Shown: piece by piece, positions 17,004-26,637 of the stretch | Numbering within the stretch: position 1 is the stretch's first letter | Layout of the letters: each line of letters begins with the position of its first letter | Source: Paraflavitalea sp. CAU 1676 | GTDB lineage: Bacteria > Bacteroidota > Bacteroidia > Chitinophagales > Chitinophagaceae | Direction: 5' to 3' | Assembly: GCF_029223285.1 (NCBI RefSeq) | Contig: NZ_JARHUJ010000005.1 | Coordinates: 682,001-746,000 of the forward strand | DNA: 64,000 nt | Made by a program: the position numbers and the translations under genes | The notes under the pieces: model-generated | What the model was told of the DNA's origin: nothing | Seen by the model: only the letters and a program-made list of their open reading frames with translations | Databases searched by the model: none

Positions 17004-19421
17004 ATGATAATCCCGATGCGTCTTCTTTTGACCCTCGCCATTTTGCTGGTCGTTTCAGTTTCCCAGGGGCAGTCCGTGAAAGTCACCCTGTCGGGTGTGG
17101 TGCGGGATGCTCAGCGTAAAACCCCGCTTGCTTTTGTGAATATCAGGCTGTCAACTGCCAGCGACAGTCTTTTTGTGGCGGGCACCATCTCTGCTGAGGA
17201 CGGCCGGTTTAGTTTGCCGGATGTGAAGAGCGGTCAATACCTGTTGCAGTGTTCGCATATTAGTTATGCCGCAGTAAGCAAGCCGGTGCTTATCGGTCAG
17301 CTCAGCAATTTCATCGATCTCGGAAATATTGACCTTAGCGCTGCACAAGGTGTGCTTGATTCGGTAACGGTTAGGGCTGGTGTAGAGGCAGTATCGGAGC
17401 GTATGGACAAGAAGACGTTTGCCGTGGCGCAAAACACCAGTGCGTCGGGCGGCTCGGTGCTGGAGGCTTTGAAGAACCTGCCCGGCATCACTACCGGCCA
17501 GGATGGAAAAGTTCAATTGCGGGGCAGCGATAAGGTGATGATACTGGTAGATGGCAAACAAACGGCACTGACGGGTTTTGGGGCGCAGACGGGCCTCGAT
17601 AATATTCCAGCTTCGGCTATCGATAAAATTGAGATCATCAATAATCCCTCCTCGAGATATGATGCGAACGGGCAGGCTGGTATCATTAACATCATCTATA
17701 AGAAAGAGAAGAAAGAAGGCTTTAACGGCAAGGTTGGACTTACCGGTGGGTTGGGCGCTCTTTGGATCAAGCAGGAGAACCTGCCCAGCATCCGGCCACA
17801 GTATGCTGCCACTCCCAAGATCAATCCATCCGTATCGCTCAATTACCGCAAGAATAAGTTGAACTTCTTTTTTCAGGGTGATGACCTTTATACCAAAACG
17901 CTTAACAAGAATGAATTTGTAGATCGTTTCTATGACAACGGAGATACGGTGCGGCAACAAACCAAGCGCAACCGCAGCACCAATTTTCTCACCTTGCGCA
18001 CCGGCGTGGATTGGTTCAAGGATCCCAATAATACGATCACCTTGTCGGGACTCTTTGGTAGCGAGAAGATACTCGACCATGGTGATGAGCCTTTCTTCAA
18101 TGCGGGCCTTTCGAAGCGCTACCGGTTGTGGCAGTTCCTGGAAGATGAATTAAAGACGACGGTAATGGCTGCTGTGAGTTGGCAGCATAAGTTCAAACAA
18201 CCTGGCAGGGTATTGAATGCGGCGTTCAATTATACCTTTCACCGCGAAGATGAAAAATACTTCTTTACGAATGTGATGCCTTCCTTCACGGGTCTGGATT
18301 CCTTTAAACTGATCTCGGATGAGCATGTTGCCGACCTTGCTGTCGATTATATTCAACCGTTAAAGCATGGCCGTTTTGAGACCGGACTGAAGTTCCGCCG
18401 TCGCTTTATTCCTGTCAATATGCAGTTCAAGCCGGGGGAGCATTCGCCACTCGACTCTTTGGCGGGCGGCTGGGCAGATTATGGTGAGACCATCCCGGCT
18501 TTATACGGTAATTATGTTTACGAGTCAGAGCATCTGGAAGTAGAGGCCGGGTTGCGTATGGAATACGTGCGGCTGGAGTATGATGTGAACCCCACGCACC
18601 CTACCTATAAAAGTGAGGCGTATCATTACATTCAACCTTTTCCCAGTATAAGACTGGCGTATAAGTTCGATGATATTCATAAGCTATCGCTGTTTTACAA
18701 CCGTCGGGTTGATCGTCCCAATGAAGTGGATATCCGCATTTTCCCCAAGTATGATGATGCGGAGATCATCAAGGTGGGTAACCCGGGACTTCGTCCGCAG
18801 TTTACGAATAGTCTCGAACTGGGATTCAAGAGTAGCTGGAACCGCGGTTACCTGTTTAGCTCGGTCTATCATAAATGGATGGATGGTACCATTACCCGTA
18901 TTGCCAGCATGGTACCGGGCAGCAACCTGATCTATGCTATTTTCCAGAATGCCGGCAAAAGCAGTACTTCGGGTGTTGAGCTGATGCTGTCGCAGGCGGC
19001 GGGCAAATGGGCACAATTCAACCTTCAGCTAAACGGCTATCAAAATGTTATCAATGCTTTTACGGTGGTTAATAAGTATCCTGCAGAGAATGTGTATTCC
19101 GCAGAGAGGGAAGATATTGTTTCTGGTAACGTGAAGCTGAACGGTTTGTTCCACTTATCCAGACAATGGGAGGCACAGATCAGTGCTATTTACCAGGCGC
19201 CGGACCTGGTACCGCAGGGTAAAGTATTCAGCCGGTTTTCGATCGACATGGGCATCAAGAAAGCCGTGCAGCAAGGTAAGGGTGAACTGTTCCTGAATGC
19301 TACGGATGTGGCCAATACGCTCCGTTTAAAAAAGGAGATCAATGGAAATGGGTTTCGTTATATCAGTACAGATTACTATGAAACGCAGGTTTTCAGAATT
19401 GGGTACTCTTATAAATTTTGA
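17004..19421 (+). CDS. Outer-membrane beta-barrel receptor, TonB-dependent type (OMP_b-brl_3)
   Basis: 805 aa from ATG 17004 (an in-frame ATG at 17016 would also do). Signal peptide to about SQGQS, carboxypeptidase-regulatory-like domain (about 25-110), a plug with LPGITTGQDGKVQLRGSDK and VDGKQTALTGF, then PSSRYDANGQAGIINIIYKK, the hallmark of the Bacteroidota outer-membrane family with the OMP_b-brl_3 barrel. It ends in a barrel-terminal Phe (RIGYSYKF). The ligand is unknown; the family includes many receptors linked to peptide, metal or stress responses. Divergent from the SIR2 gene. A strong terminator follows. Confidence 0.92.
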   Translation: MIIPMRLLLTLAILLVVSVSQGQSVKVTLSGVVRDAQRKTPLAFVNIRLSTASDSLFVAGTISAEDGRFSLPDVKSGQYLLQCSHISYAAVSKPVLIGQLSNFIDLGNIDLSAAQGVLDSVTVRAGVEAVSERMDKKTFAVAQNTSASGGSVLEALKNLPGITTGQDGKVQLRGSDKVMILVDGKQTALTGFGAQTGLDNIPASAIDKIEIINNPSSRYDANGQAGIINIIYKKEKKEGFNGKVGLTGGLGALWIKQENLPSIRPQYAATPKINPSVSLNYRKNKLNFFFQGDDLYTKTLNKNEFVDRFYDNGDTVRQQTKRNRSTNFLTLRTGVDWFKDPNNTITLSGLFGSEKILDHGDEPFFNAGLSKRYRLWQFLEDELKTTVMAAVSWQHKFKQPGRVLNAAFNYTFHREDEKYFFTNVMPSFTGLDSFKLISDEHVADLAVDYIQPLKHGRFETGLKFRRRFIPVNMQFKPGEHSPLDSLAGGWADYGETIPALYGNYVYESEHLEVEAGLRMEYVRLEYDVNPTHPTYKSEAYHYIQPFPSIRLAYKFDDIHKLSLFYNRRVDRPNEVDIRIFPKYDDAEIIKVGNPGLRPQFTNSLELGFKSSWNRGYLFSSVYHKWMDGTITRIASMVPGSNLIYAIFQNAGKSSTSGVELMLSQAAGKWAQFNLQLNGYQNVINAFTVVNKYPAENVYSAEREDIVSGNVKLNGLFHLSRQWEAQISAIYQAPDLVPQGKVFSRFSIDMGIKKAVQQGKGELFLNATDVANTLRLKKEINGNGFRYISTDYYETQVFRIGYSYKF

Positions 19422-19448
19422 TATAACGTGAGGCTATAGAAACGCGGG

Positions 19449-19477
19449 GGCGCCACCGAAAGGGGCGCCTTCTTGTT
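19449..19477 (+). terminator. Intrinsic terminator after the 17004-19421 receptor
   Basis: GC-rich hairpin: GGCGCC pairs with the downstream GGCGCC, extended by CC/GG across one bulged A, closed by a GAAA tetraloop (58-61 of the 19400s) and followed by TTCTTGTT. It lies 28 bp after the stop codon. The U-tract is on the plus strand only, so it does not serve the convergent response regulator. Confidence 0.75.
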
Positions 19478-19507
19478 GATGCCTGGCGATAGTTGTATGG
19501 TTAGCGA

Positions 19508-19936
19508 TCAGGTACTAAGTTGTTCAATACTCTGTTGTAGCTCCCTTTCGCTGTTTTGCAGGGTGAGCATCCGGAGCGTCTTTGTCAATTCGTTGTAGTC
19601 GGCGGGTTTGGTCAAAAAGCCGAGGGCGCCCAGTCCGGCGGCGATGTTGCGGTCGCGTTGTGCGGAAGAGGTTGAATAGATGATGACGGGTATTTGCCGG
19701 AATAGATTGCTGGCTTTGAGCTCGGCAAGGCATTGCCAGCCGTTCATGCCGGGCATGTTGATGTCGAGAAAGATGATGTCGGGTTTTGTGCTGGCAGCTT
19801 GCTGCAGCTTTTGGAGGGCTTCTTCTCCGTTGGCTGCGTTGTAGCAGGTGATGCCGGCATCGATATCCCCAATGGCTTCGAGGAAGAGTTCGGTGTCGTC
19901 AGCATCGTCGTCTACCAGCAGTATGGTCTTGTACAT
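19508..19936 (-). CDS. Single-domain response regulator (CheY/Rcp1-like)
   Basis: 142 aa, a receiver domain only. Seen: the acidic pocket LLVDDDADDTELF at the N-terminus, the phosphoacceptor in FLDINMPGMNGW (Asp at about 57), the conserved Ser/Thr region IYSTS and the Lys of FLTKPAD. The DDD/DD spacing and the PGMNG loop put it with the Rcp1-like regulators common downstream of hybrid kinases. It lies 14 bp after the giant sensor kinase gene on the same strand, so it is its likely phosphotransfer partner. There is no output domain, so it acts by protein contact or as a relay. Confidence 0.92.
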   Translation of the reverse strand: MYKTILLVDDDADDTELFLEAIGDIDAGITCYNAANGEEALQKLQQAASTKPDIIFLDINMPGMNGWQCLAELKASNLFRQIPVIIYSTSSAQRDRNIAAGLGALGFLTKPADYNELTKTLRMLTLQNSERELQQSIEQLST

Positions 19937-19950
19937 ACTATGCGAAAGGT

Positions 19951-22900
19951 TTAAGGTCCTGGTTTGGTGATGGGCAATATTATGGAAAATTCTGCGCCTT
20001 CGTTCTTCGTGCCTTTTGCGGTGATGGTACCACCGTGGCGTTCCACTATTTTCTTGCAGAGTGCAAGGCCAAGCCCGGTACCTTCGTACCGTGCGGTTTG
20101 GTGGAGACGCGCGAACGTTTCAAATATACGATTGGCATACTGCTCGTCAAAACCGATCCCGTTGTCGCGTATACCTATTTGAGCATGGGGTATACCCACG
20201 TCGTTTGTAAATGTGGTAGAGCTTATGTGGATAGCTGGCGCTTCGGTTTCTTTGGCAAACTTCAAGGCGTTTTGCAGAATGTTGTAGAACAGCTGGTGCA
20301 TGAGTATAGGTATGCCATCAATGGCGGGCAGTACATCGACCTGAATGGTGGCGCCCTTTTGTTGGATCATGAGCTCGAGGTCTGTTTCGATGTGGTGGAT
20401 GGTTTGGTTGAGGTCGATTGATTGCCAGGGCTGTTCAGCAGCGCTCACTGCCGAATAGCTGAGTATGCCTTCTATCACGGCCATCATGCGGTCGGTGGCC
20501 ACCAGTATCTTGTTGAGCCATGTTTGTCCATTATCCGGTAAGAAGTTGTTGTATTCGTCCTGCATTCGTCTTCCATAAGTCTTGATCTTGCGTACCGGTT
20601 CTTTCAGGTCGTGGCTGGCCACATGTGCAAACTGAAGCAGGTCGTCGTTGGACCGTTGCAATTCTTTGGTGCGTTGTTGTACCGCCTGTTCGAGTTTTTC
20701 CGTGTTCTCTTCCATTTTTCGCCTGGCTTCTACCTTGGCGGTGACTTCATAGGCGTGCAGCATGATGTCGGTGATGGCGCCATGGCTGCCGGTGATGGGA
20801 TGTATGACGATGTCGAAGTATCCCTGGCGGGATTGTCCGTTTTTGTGGATGGTGGCGGGGAATTCGGCCGTGAGTACGGGTTCGCCGGTTACATAGGCCT
20901 GGGTAAGGTAGTTGCTGAACAAGTTGGCGCTGTCCGGTTCGCATACCTCGGCGATGCGTTTACCGATCAGCTGTTCTTCAGTGTGACCAAACAACTGCTG
21001 GAAATGCGGATTGGCAAGGGTATAAGCAAATGAAGGCGGTTGGAGGATGGCAATGGCGGCAGGCGCCTGCATAAAGAAATTGCGAAGCAGGGATTCTGTT
21101 TGACGCCGGTTTTCGGCCATGTTGATGTGTGCTTTTACTTTGGCTACTACCTCTTTGGCCGAAAAGGGTTTTACCAGGTAATCGTCGGCGCCAGTTTGTA
21201 TGCCTTCTATCCTGGCCTCTTCTCCGGCGCGGGCCGACAGCAATATGACGGGTATATGCCGGGTGGCATGATGGTCGCGCAACTTTTCGAGCAGGGCAAG
21301 CCCATCGAGCCTGGGCATCATGATATCTGATAACAGCAATTGTGGCTGATGAGTGATCATTTTCTGGTAGGCGTCTTCGCCATCGATAGCCGTTATGACG
21401 TTGAATTGATCGGCGAGCAGGCGTTGTACATACTCGCGCATGTCTGCATTGTCGTCTGCAAGCAGTACGGTTGGTTTTCCGTTAGAGAGGGCTGCAGGGA
21501 GCTCTCCTGGTGCTTGCAGATGGGGGGCGCTGAACCCTGTGTCGATCCATTTATTGGCTTCTTCCACGAAGGCAGCCGTATTGCGCAGCACCAGTTCGGC
21601 AGGCGGTGCAACGATCTTTGCGGCATCGAGGTGGTCTTTCCCCATGGGGATGGTTATTGAAAAAGTGGAACCCTTTCCCTTTTCGCTGTTCACCGTTATG
21701 TTGCCATGATGAATGCGTATAAGTTCTTTCACCATCGAGAGGCCAATACCGGTGCCTTCCTGGCTGCGGCCCGCTGATTCTTCTACCCGGTAAAAGCGAT
21801 CGAATATCTTATCTAATTCGTGTGCGCCAATGCCGATCCCTTCATCGGTTATGGAAATATGTACTTCATTGTCGTGTTGCTTTATTTCTACCAGTATTTT
21901 CCCTTTATCGCTGTATTTAAAGGCATTTGATATGAGGTTAAGGATGATCCTTTCCCACATTTCGATATCGACGAACACCTCGCCAGCAATTGGTTGGATC
22001 CGTACTTCGAGTTGGAGCCCCGCTTTTTCGATGGCTGCGCGAAACACGCCGGCCAGTTCGGCTGTGAAGCGGCTGATATCTACCTGGGTGAATTTGCCTT
22101 CCAGGCGACCGGCTTCGATGCGCGAGAACTCGAGCAGGGTGTTGACGAGTTTCTGCATGCGCAAGGCGTTGCGATGGGCCAGTTCAACCCGTCGTCTTTG
22201 TTCGTCGGACAAGCCAGAGTCAAGCAATGCTTCCTCTATCGGCCCCAGTAAAAGGGTAAGTGGTGTGCGAAACTCATGACTGATGTTGGAGAAAAAGATC
22301 GTTTTGGCCCGATCGATCTCGGCCAGTGCGGCTGCCCTTTTGCGCTCTTCTTCCAGGGCATGCAGGTTGGCAAAGCTGGTTGCTACCTGGTCGGCGATAA
22401 GGTTTAAGAAGGATCGATATTTTGCATCGAGCAGCCGATGGGGATTTTGTCCGAGGACGATGATGCCGTAAGGCTCAGCCGCACCTGCCTGGATGATGGG
22501 TAGCAGGATGGCTTTAGAAGAGGCTGTTTTCCAGGCGCCGGCGGGCAATGGGCCGAAGACTGCGTGGGGCTGTTCGAGTACCTGCAGTTTGCGGGTGGCA
22601 ATTGCCTCCCTTATTAAAGTGGGGAGATTATTACCCGAAGCTAATTCAATCGTGTGCGGAACGGTATCTTTTGCGGAGCCGAGGGGCGTGCTATGGGTAA
22701 GTAAGGCTTTATCGCGTGTTATGGAATAGAACAACATGCTGGTAATGTCCTGCGGATTTCGGGCGAGGGTGGAAATGGTTTGCCTGATCACTTCATCGTT
22801 GCTGGCGCAGTCGGTGAGGTTAGCGCCCAGTTCGGCCAATGTCTTTAACTGGCGGTCGCCGATGATGCGCTCCGTGTCGTCGGTATTTGCGCAAAAGATG

Positions 22901-23352
22901 CCTGCCGTGCGGCCATCATCGCCGGGAATAGGGGTGTAGGAGTAAGTGTAATAGGTTTCTTCGGGATAGCCGTTGCGCTCCATGATCAGCAGCTGAGACT
23001 CCATGTAAGAGCCCTCGTTCTGCTCCATGGCTTTGCGGGCCAGGGGGCCGGCAAGGTCCCAAATGTCTTTCCAGACCTGGGCAGCGGGAGCTCCCAGCGC
23101 CCAGGGATGTTTTCCCCGGACTATATCCAGGTAGGCGTCGTTGTAAAGTTTGGTAAGCTCGGTCCCCCAGCCGATCCACATGGGTTGGCGGGAGGTTAGC
23201 ATAATGCGGACGCAGGTTCTAAGACTCTGTGGCCAGGTTTCTACGGGGCCTAGTGGGGTGTCGTTCCAGTTGTATGCACGGATACGTTCTCCCATTTCGC
23301 CGCCGCCGGCCAGGAATTCGGGCAATGTGTTGGACATAAGGGTCTGGTGCAT
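19951..23352 (-). CDS. Hybrid sensor histidine kinase with two kinase cores (PAS-GAF-HK-REC-PAS-HK)
   Basis: 1133 aa, no membrane segment, so a cytoplasmic sensor. In order: PAS-like N-terminus (about 25-165, YNWNDTPLGPVETWP), GAF domain (about 170-335), kinase 1 with HisKA His359 in SNISHEFRTP and HATPase boxes (NLISNAFKYS at 472-481, GTGIGLSM at 533-540), receiver domain (628-745, phosphoacceptor Asp676 in SDIMMPRLDG), second PAS (about 755-870), a coiled coil, and kinase 2 with His914 in ASHDLKEP plus a second HATPase. Two complete kinase cores on one chain with a receiver between them is unusual. The response regulator at 19508-19936 follows it. The signal is unknown. An in-frame ATG at 23337 is an alternative start. 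Confidence 0.93.
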   Translation of the reverse strand: MHQTLMSNTLPEFLAGGGEMGERIRAYNWNDTPLGPVETWPQSLRTCVRIMLTSRQPMWIGWGTELTKLYNDAYLDIVRGKHPWALGAPAAQVWKDIWDLAGPLARKAMEQNEGSYMESQLLIMERNGYPEETYYTYSYTPIPGDDGRTAGIFCANTDDTERIIGDRQLKTLAELGANLTDCASNDEVIRQTISTLARNPQDITSMLFYSITRDKALLTHSTPLGSAKDTVPHTIELASGNNLPTLIREAIATRKLQVLEQPHAVFGPLPAGAWKTASSKAILLPIIQAGAAEPYGIIVLGQNPHRLLDAKYRSFLNLIADQVATSFANLHALEEERKRAAALAEIDRAKTIFFSNISHEFRTPLTLLLGPIEEALLDSGLSDEQRRRVELAHRNALRMQKLVNTLLEFSRIEAGRLEGKFTQVDISRFTAELAGVFRAAIEKAGLQLEVRIQPIAGEVFVDIEMWERIILNLISNAFKYSDKGKILVEIKQHDNEVHISITDEGIGIGAHELDKIFDRFYRVEESAGRSQEGTGIGLSMVKELIRIHHGNITVNSEKGKGSTFSITIPMGKDHLDAAKIVAPPAELVLRNTAAFVEEANKWIDTGFSAPHLQAPGELPAALSNGKPTVLLADDNADMREYVQRLLADQFNVITAIDGEDAYQKMITHQPQLLLSDIMMPRLDGLALLEKLRDHHATRHIPVILLSARAGEEARIEGIQTGADDYLVKPFSAKEVVAKVKAHINMAENRRQTESLLRNFFMQAPAAIAILQPPSFAYTLANPHFQQLFGHTEEQLIGKRIAEVCEPDSANLFSNYLTQAYVTGEPVLTAEFPATIHKNGQSRQGYFDIVIHPITGSHGAITDIMLHAYEVTAKVEARRKMEENTEKLEQAVQQRTKELQRSNDDLLQFAHVASHDLKEPVRKIKTYGRRMQDEYNNFLPDNGQTWLNKILVATDRMMAVIEGILSYSAVSAAEQPWQSIDLNQTIHHIETDLELMIQQKGATIQVDVLPAIDGIPILMHQLFYNILQNALKFAKETEAPAIHISSTTFTNDVGIPHAQIGIRDNGIGFDEQYANRIFETFARLHQTARYEGTGLGLALCKKIVERHGGTITAKGTKNEGAEFSIILPITKPGP

Positions 23353-23435
23353 ATGATTGAGTTCTATACAATCATTGCGCCAGGGCGGTCATAGTAGTGT
23401 TCTCCGGTATGTGTGTGGGCTGCATCCCGGTTTGC

Positions 23436-24878
23436 CTATTCAATGGTTACCTCTTTGATGGCAGATTTTAGTTTGCTGTACGGCGCTTTTATAAACATTT
23501 CGAGGAAGTCGACCCCGTTTACGAAATAGCGAGCTCCGTGTGTGTTGTTGTGCACGATCATTACCTGTGCATAAGGCATGGTTCGCTGTATGGTGCGGTT
23601 GTAAAAGGGGCGGCACCAGGGGTCTGCATCGCCTGCCACAATGAGTGCCGGTACGTTGGAGTAAACGGGTGTTTTGGCAACAGGTGGTTCTGGTTTTACT
23701 TTCCAGCAATCGCAGATGCGGTGATCGACATTGTTGAATGGAACGCCGGCAAACCAGGGTAGTATGCTGCTTTGTAGTTCTATAAGCTGCTGACTGGCGT
23801 AAGCTATTTGTTCACTGCAGTAGATGCTGTAGCGCATGCCTTCGGACAGGTTGTTGTTACTGTTAAATACATTATCGAGTTGTTCGCGGACGTAGGTTGT
23901 ATGATGACCGTTTATGATGTCGACCATGGCGGCGGGCACCGTTTTCAGTTGCCAGTTGTTGATGCGGTCGGTGATGGCATCGATCAGTTCGGCCTTGGTG
24001 TAATAAGTGGTGAAGCTATCGGCGGCACCTGCAGGTGCATACCGGATGGCGTATCGTTTGCCGGTAATGCCGGTAAAGTATTGCTGAAAGCGCTGGCGGA
24101 GGTTGGCGTAACGGTTATCGTGTGTGGAATCGGTTTCGGTATTCGTGAATACCTGGTTGATGCCTTCGTTGAAATTGAACAGCGCATGTTCTTCATAATT
24201 GACGTAGCCGGGCAGCGGCGAGTTGAGCAGCAGCATGCGAACAGCTTCCGGATGGTTGCGGGCCACGGTCAGCATGAGTCCACAGCTATAAGAGATGCCA
24301 CTAAGTGTGAGGGAATCGAGTCCCAGCGCTTTGCGCAGATCGTTGATGTCGGCGGCACTTTCGATGGTGGTATAGGCCGAAAGGTCGATGCCCTGGGCGC
24401 TGAGTCGCTTGCGGCATTGGGTTACCGCAAGGGCTTCGAGGCTATCGGCCGCGAGGTTTTCGCGGTAAGCGCGCTGGTGGGCGGCAGGCACTTCGGGACA
24501 ATCGAGGCAGGGTTGGGCGAGTTGGGTGCCCCGCTGGTCGAAGAAGATCACGCCGCCAAATTTGAACCAATCGGAGTTGTAGCGGATACTGTCGAAGTTG
24601 GCGATCGTAGAGTAGCCGGGGCCGCCGGTGGTAAACAGGGATATGTTCTTTACGGAATCCTGTTGTGGCTGACGTACAAAGAGGAAGGGTATTTTGATGG
24701 TGCGGCCCTTCGGCTTTTGGCGGTTTTCCGGTACAACGAGGTAACCGGAACGGGCAAGGAGGCCGGGCGCGATCTTCACCCGGGAGGGAGTAGCTTCAAT
24801 GATGGGTTTGTATCCTTGTGCCTGTGTGGCTACGGTGCCTATCAGCAAAAGGGCTATGAGTATAGGGGATGTTTTCAT
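23436..24878 (-). CDS. Exported alpha/beta hydrolase, TAP-like (prolyl aminopeptidase-type)
   Basis: 480 aa with a signal peptide (MKTSPILIALLLIGTVATQAQ). Seen: the oxyanion motif GGPG (85-88), FFDQRGT (112-118), the nucleophile elbow GISYSCG (194-200), the acid region VAGDADPWC and the terminal His in NNTHGARYF. The order matches the S33 / TAP C-terminal family, which removes N-terminal residues or tripeptides from peptides. The elbow differs from the usual GxSxG: with Ser196 as nucleophile, the last Gly is Ser198. Probably periplasmic. It stands downstream of an AraC regulator on the same strand, which may control it. Confidence 0.85.
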   Translation of the reverse strand: MKTSPILIALLLIGTVATQAQGYKPIIEATPSRVKIAPGLLARSGYLVVPENRQKPKGRTIKIPFLFVRQPQQDSVKNISLFTTGGPGYSTIANFDSIRYNSDWFKFGGVIFFDQRGTQLAQPCLDCPEVPAAHQRAYRENLAADSLEALAVTQCRKRLSAQGIDLSAYTTIESAADINDLRKALGLDSLTLSGISYSCGLMLTVARNHPEAVRMLLLNSPLPGYVNYEEHALFNFNEGINQVFTNTETDSTHDNRYANLRQRFQQYFTGITGKRYAIRYAPAGAADSFTTYYTKAELIDAITDRINNWQLKTVPAAMVDIINGHHTTYVREQLDNVFNSNNNLSEGMRYSIYCSEQIAYASQQLIELQSSILPWFAGVPFNNVDHRICDCWKVKPEPPVAKTPVYSNVPALIVAGDADPWCRPFYNRTIQRTMPYAQVMIVHNNTHGARYFVNGVDFLEMFIKAPYSKLKSAIKEVTIE

Positions 24879-24974
24879 GACTGAAACTTTGACGCAAATT
24901 AAGGCGCGCGGGCTTGCGGGGAATAGTAAAAAACGGACAAACTCCAGATTGGGTGAGGAGGGGGCTGTTGCCCG

Positions 24975-25805
24975 CTATGGTTGTTGTGCCGCGGGTTTGT
25001 TGCTGATGTTGCTGAACCTGGTGCCAGTAAAATTTTCGACGTCCCTGTAAAAGTGGCTCTGGTCATAATAGCCAAAGGCTGTATGATCGAAGCTGGTGCG
25101 TTGGCTGATCCAGGCGGTGAGGGCGTTGCGGGCACGGAGGGTGGCAAAGAATTGTTTGGGACCCACTCCGATGGCATCGGTGAAGTACCGGTAGAATGTT
25201 TTTTCGGTGAGGTGCAGGTGACTGGCCAGTTGTTGATTATTGAGTTGCATACCGGAGGCTGAAAACTGGTCGATGGCCTGGCGAACAAATGACAGTGGAT
25301 GGGCCAGCGTGCGATGGCGGGTGTATTGATCGAGGAGGTGTTGCTCCACGAGCTGGAGGCGGGTGTTGAAGTCTGCCGGCCGCTTAAGTTTGCGCAGGAG
25401 CGGTGCCGGGATCAATTGTGTTACGGATACGATCTCATGGCCTATGGTAGTTTGCGATGTGCCGAAGATCGCTTCAAAACCGCCGGGGTTAAATTTGATG
25501 GTGAAGATATTGTCGGAGGGCAGGTTGCATCGTTCCACAATACCACTGCGCAGTACGAGTACATCGGTTTGCCGGTCTACCTGCTGCAGGTCGTTGCCGT
25601 GCCTGAGCTGGTAGGGTGCGCCGAGGTTGATCCAGATGGTGGGGGTGTAACTGGGGAACATTTTGACGGTAAAGGGAGCGTCGCCCACGTATTGCTGCAT
25701 GGCTTCGGGAGAGGTTTCCGAATAGAATTCTACAAAGGGGTGCAGCACGGGGCATGGCTGTGCGAAACGGTAAAGTTTCCGGATATCATCAAGTATCTCC
25801 ACCAT
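24975..25805 (-). CDS. AraC-family transcriptional regulator
   Basis: 276 aa from ATG 25805. The N-terminal 170 residues look like the cupin-like sensing domain found in many Bacteroidota AraC proteins (FAQPCPVLHPFVEFYSET...FKIKFNPGGFEAIFG-type core). The C-terminal 100 residues hold the double helix-turn-helix, with LNNQQLASHLHLTEKTFYRYFTDAIGVGPKQF and a final FGYYDQSHFYRDVENFTG, the AraC signature. It lies 96 bp upstream of the hydrolase gene on the same strand, so co-regulation is plausible. Effector unknown. Confidence 0.88.
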   Translation of the reverse strand: MVEILDDIRKLYRFAQPCPVLHPFVEFYSETSPEAMQQYVGDAPFTVKMFPSYTPTIWINLGAPYQLRHGNDLQQVDRQTDVLVLRSGIVERCNLPSDNIFTIKFNPGGFEAIFGTSQTTIGHEIVSVTQLIPAPLLRKLKRPADFNTRLQLVEQHLLDQYTRHRTLAHPLSFVRQAIDQFSASGMQLNNQQLASHLHLTEKTFYRYFTDAIGVGPKQFFATLRARNALTAWISQRTSFDHTAFGYYDQSHFYRDVENFTGTRFSNISNKPAAQQP

Positions 25806-26221
25806 GCTGTAAAGATGCATGGATTTCGCAGATGTTGCAAGTAAAAACTACTATCAGAGCACTTAACCAAATGGAAAACACCAAAATTGAACAAGATGGA
25901 AACTGGCTATGGGAAAATGAGTTAAAAAGGAAAGGTGAGTAGCGGCGCCGTTGCGTATTAAAGATACGATCATGGCTATGCGGGTTCCAAATTTTTTCTG
26001 TTAAACTAAGTTTAAAGGGTACGCGGGGAACGGGGTGGGCGGGCAGGAGGGGGAAACGGGGCCGGATATCCCAGGGTACTAAATATTGGGGAAAGGTAGG
26101 TGTGACAGATACGGGTTATTGGCTTTTTGCTGCACTATACACAATATTTGCTACCGTTTAGTGTAGTTGGATTGGTATAGTGACCGGTGGGCTGTAGGTT
26201 TGCTGGCATAGAACAGTTGAT
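25806..26221. other. Divergent intergenic region with G-rich tract
   Basis: Between the AraC gene (leftward) and the first Cys-rich gene (rightward). A 23-codon frame at 25871-25942 (MENTKIEQDGNWLWENELKR...) is intact but too short to trust. The main feature is a run of six G-tracts at 26025-26061, listed separately. Otherwise nothing was recognised. Confidence 0.4.
26025..26061 (+). other. Potential G-quadruplex sequence
   Basis: Six tracts of three to five G separated by loops of one to six bases (GGGG-AAC-GGGG-T-GGG-C-GGG, then GGGGG-AAAC-GGGG). This satisfies the usual G3+N1-7 rule with spare tracts. It lies about 160 bp upstream of the exported Cys-rich gene, on its coding strand. It might affect transcription or replication; folding has not been shown. 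Confidence 0.5.
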
Positions 26222-26578
26222 TTGCGATTCAAAGCTTCCATATTATTTGTTTGTTTGCTGGTGTATGTACTGGAACTGGTGTTGATTCCGTTGATGCTGC
26301 CTGCCGCTCCTGCGCACGTGCATGTCCTTGAGGTAAAGCGCAAGCCAGCCTGTTGCCGAAGCAGGGTGACAGAAGCTCCCTGTTCCAAGCCAACACAGGA
26401 GGCTTGCTGTAAAACGAATTGTTGCCTCAGCAGTCCGCTGAGTCATGTAATTCCTTTGGGTGGTGCGAACGGTGGTGGTGTTGAATGCCGTGTTGTTGTC
26501 AGGATCTATCCTTATTATTCTTCTCACTATTTCTATACTTATTACCGGGTAAGCTGGAAGCCACCGGATGCCTGTTAG
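26222..26578 (+). CDS. Exported Cys-rich protein (118 aa), possible metal binder
   Basis: No recognised family. The frame has only a TTG start at 26222 (LRFKASILFVCLLVYV), since a stop lies nine codons upstream and no ATG precedes the hydrophobic segment. The N-terminus reads as a signal peptide ending near PAAPAHVHV. The mature part carries nine Cys, eight of them grouped as KPACCRSR, EAPC and QEACCKTNCC, followed by a Tyr-rich tail (YPYYSSHYFYTYY). The Cys pairs suggest metal binding or disulfide scaffolding outside the cytoplasm. It is followed after 59 bp by a second small Cys-rich exported protein, and the two probably act together. Confidence 0.6.
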   Translation: MRFKASILFVCLLVYVLELVLIPLMLPAAPAHVHVLEVKRKPACCRSRVTEAPCSKPTQEACCKTNCCLSSPLSHVIPLGGANGGGVECRVVVRIYPYYSSHYFYTYYRVSWKPPDAC

Positions 26579-26637
26579 ATCCGTGCCGGATTTTCCTTTT
26601 TATTTTAACCTCATTATTATCAATTTAATCGAACGAT

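Noticed and set aside
23808-24884. 358-codon open frame on the plus strand
   Set aside because: It lies antisense to the hydrolase at 23436-24878, which has a signal peptide and full catalytic motifs; the plus-strand translation has no domain character.
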